Of a stretch of DNA of 64,000 bases, positions 62,363-64,000 are shown one piece after another. This DNA is from Smittium mucronatum (lineage: Eukaryota > Kickxellomycota > Harpellomycetes > Harpellales > Legeriomycetaceae). The notes beneath the pieces were generated by a model, which saw only the letters and a program-made list of their open reading frames with translations, searched no databases and was not told where the DNA came from. Location: the NCBI GenBank assembly GCA_001953115.1, contig LSSL01000472.1, positions 1 to 64,000 on the forward strand, in the 5' to 3' direction. How positions within the stretch are numbered: position 1 is the first letter of the stretch; each line of letters begins with the position of its first letter. The translations under genes and the position numbers were made by a program.

Positions 62363-62920
62363 TTGACTTATATCGAGATTAATATTAATTTCAATCCTCT
62401 TTTATCCAAAGTATGAATACTTTCTCCATAATAATCTAAAAGCATGGGTATTTAGGTAAGTCCCAATTAAATTTAGATTTCTGAATTAAACATCAAATTG
62501 AATATTTTCAACCAATTTCGGTTACTTATTAATTCTGTTTAACATTTTTATGGATTTCTTTGATTATATTTGGAGTTAATTAATAAATCTGGGTGTTTTG
62601 GATTAAGCTATGGTGTTTTTTAAAATTAAATCGTTTATTTTCACGAAATAAGCTTAAATCTCTTAAAGAATATACCCAAATTATGATAAAGTTATATATT
62701 TAATAAATCAAATTTTATTATTTCAGAAAAAAATTCTTCAAATTTTAATATATTATTTTTCATATTTTTTATCATATGAACCAAAAAATTGGCCGATTTT
62801 ATTTTTGAATAATATTTATTTATGAAGCTAGTGATGCTTATGAAAAAGCTTGAAACTATAATTTATATCAAATAAAAAATTATCTAAACTCAAGTCGCTA
62901 TTTTATTTTTAGAAAAATAC
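62363..62920. other. AT-rich spacer between retroposon copies 6 and 7
   Basis: About 560 bp, no gene or repeat recognised. Confidence 0.5.
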
Positions 62921-62933
62921 GGATAAGTGATCG

Positions 62934-63571
62934 TTTTTTTTTTTTTTTGTATCACGGAATTTTATTGTAAGATAATGTCGTTTAAAACTATACTAAAAAA
63001 ATTTGAAAAAAAGAAAAATACGTATATAAAAGACTATTATACTAACTACAATAAGCTCCTCTGCCGGACTAACGGCTGCGTACCTACGGGAAAAGGGTTC
63101 AATCTACCAACCGAAAGACCCCCCCCCCTGGCATTGCTTCAAGTAGTCTGGATGACTGAGGTTACGTGCAGTCATGAATTAAGCTCTTTTTCAACGAAAA
63201 ATAGTTCATTGAATCTACCGAGATCCTAGTCAGAGCCTACTTCTAATAGGATTAATAAAATTAGGCTCCTACCAAACGCGAGTTTGATAGACATGGCTTT
63301 CCTACAAATAGCTGTTAGATGCTGAGATCCGTATGACTGTCGAAAGCTGGACTTGCGCACTAGACTATGTCTCAGCTGTGCTAAACGACTGGTTCCTCTT
63401 GTTTCTAGATGGTCCTCCTCTGGAATCTATGTCCTCCGAATCGCTGTGCGCTATCTCCACTACTCCCAACCAAGAATAATACAACGCTGCGTGAAATTTT
63501 AGTCTAGTGATTTTCGAAAAGTAGACTATTAAGCCCCTCAACCAAGGCAAGGTATTTCACTCTTAGGGGAT
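62934..63571 (-). mobile_element. Retroposon family A, copy 7 (full length, young)
   Basis: 638 bp, very similar to copy 2, with a T tract (62934-62948) and a C run near 63119. The flanking duplication is excellent: GGATAAGTGATCG (62921-62933) and GGATAAGCGATCG (63572-63584), 12 of 13 bases, abutting the element on both sides. Some internal frames are open but are not conserved between copies. Confidence 0.87.
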
Positions 63572-63584
63572 GGATAAGCGATCG

Positions 63585-64000
63585 TAAATTTCATTTTGAA
63601 TCAGAATTAGAACCAGAGCTATAGTAAAAAATTTCTTGAGCTTTGGCTGATCTCAATAAAAAAAGCTTACTGAAATATTTTTTAAGCTTTGATTTGTATA
63701 TAAATATATTTTACTAGAATTAGAGAATATTTTCAAAGTTTTCTGGCGTTAAAAAAATTAAACTTATAGTTTTTAAAATAGTGAAATTGCAGTAATTACG
63801 CATTAATAATGATTTATGCTGACAATTATAAATTATTTCTTCCTTTGTATCATGAAAAGCTCAGAATTTTTTTTTCAAAAGATTTATCCGCTATTTATTT
63901 ATTTATTTCGTAAATAAATGCCAATAATTTTCTAGCATCACTTAATTTGAAAATATTATTATTATGATTTTAGGTCCTAGTAAATAATTAATAGGACTGT
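63585..64000. other. AT-rich gene-free DNA at the right edge
   Basis: Nothing recognised in the last 416 bases. Confidence 0.5.

Noticed and set aside
1..64000. tRNA genes, rRNA, CRISPR arrays, prokaryotic operons or viral genes
   Set aside because: No convincing tRNA A/B boxes with foldable arms, no rRNA blocks, no regularly spaced repeats, and no recognisable reverse transcriptase, transposase or viral protein in any readable frame.

Overview
The window is nuclear DNA from a fungus with a very AT-rich, repeat-laden genome. Evidence for a eukaryote is direct: several genes only read through when spliceosomal introns are removed, and the branch sites resemble TACTAAC. The proteins are fungal or opisthokont in type: a Doa4/Ubp4-like deubiquitinase, ORC3, an ITC1/ACF1 chromatin remodeller subunit, COA6, a histidine-brace LPMO-like secreted protein, an MFS monocarboxylate-type carrier and a fungal bestrophin-like channel. 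COA6 implies a respiring mitochondrion. Low gene density, base composition and the LPMO type would suit an early-diverging fungus, perhaps Zoopagomycota/Kickxellomycotina, but that lineage call is inference. There are three assembly gaps (12973-13478, 26405-26636, 43262-43967).

Layout. 1-163: 5' end of an unrecognised gene running off the left edge (- strand). 2593-3948: MFS carrier (+). 7468-11826: five-exon ubiquitin hydrolase (-). 11827-30235: a gene desert of about 18 kb, extremely AT-rich, whose only organised content is mobile DNA: two inverted-repeat elements (15.3-16.0 kb and 16.8-18.9 kb), two copies of a GC-richer element carrying a conserved ORF (21.25-22.0 and 25.9-27.4 kb), and the first copies of a retroposon of about 630 bp. 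30236-33354: eleven-exon ORC3 (+). 36738-41041: six-exon ITC1-like gene (-), convergent with ORC3. 44901-45173: COA6 (-). 48033-48842: LPMO-like (-). 56001-57109: two-exon bestrophin-like channel (+). 57110-64000: no gene seen, three further retroposon copies.

Functions are unrelated housekeeping roles (replication licensing, chromatin spacing, ubiquitin recycling, cytochrome oxidase assembly) plus transport and secretion; there is no operon or cluster. The most original material is in the repeats. (1) A roughly 630-bp retroposon family, seven copies all in one orientation, with T-tracts, 13-15 bp target-site duplications and three strong hairpins. (2) A GC-rich element with a 5' hairpin and an ORF of about 171-178 codons whose two copies differ mostly at synonymous sites, so the unknown protein looks selected. 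(3) A 2.07-kb element with nearly identical 222-bp terminal inverted repeats ending in TTAA. (4) Two small MITE-like families. All gene models were spliced by hand from reading frame, splice signals and family resemblance; no search or alignment was run.
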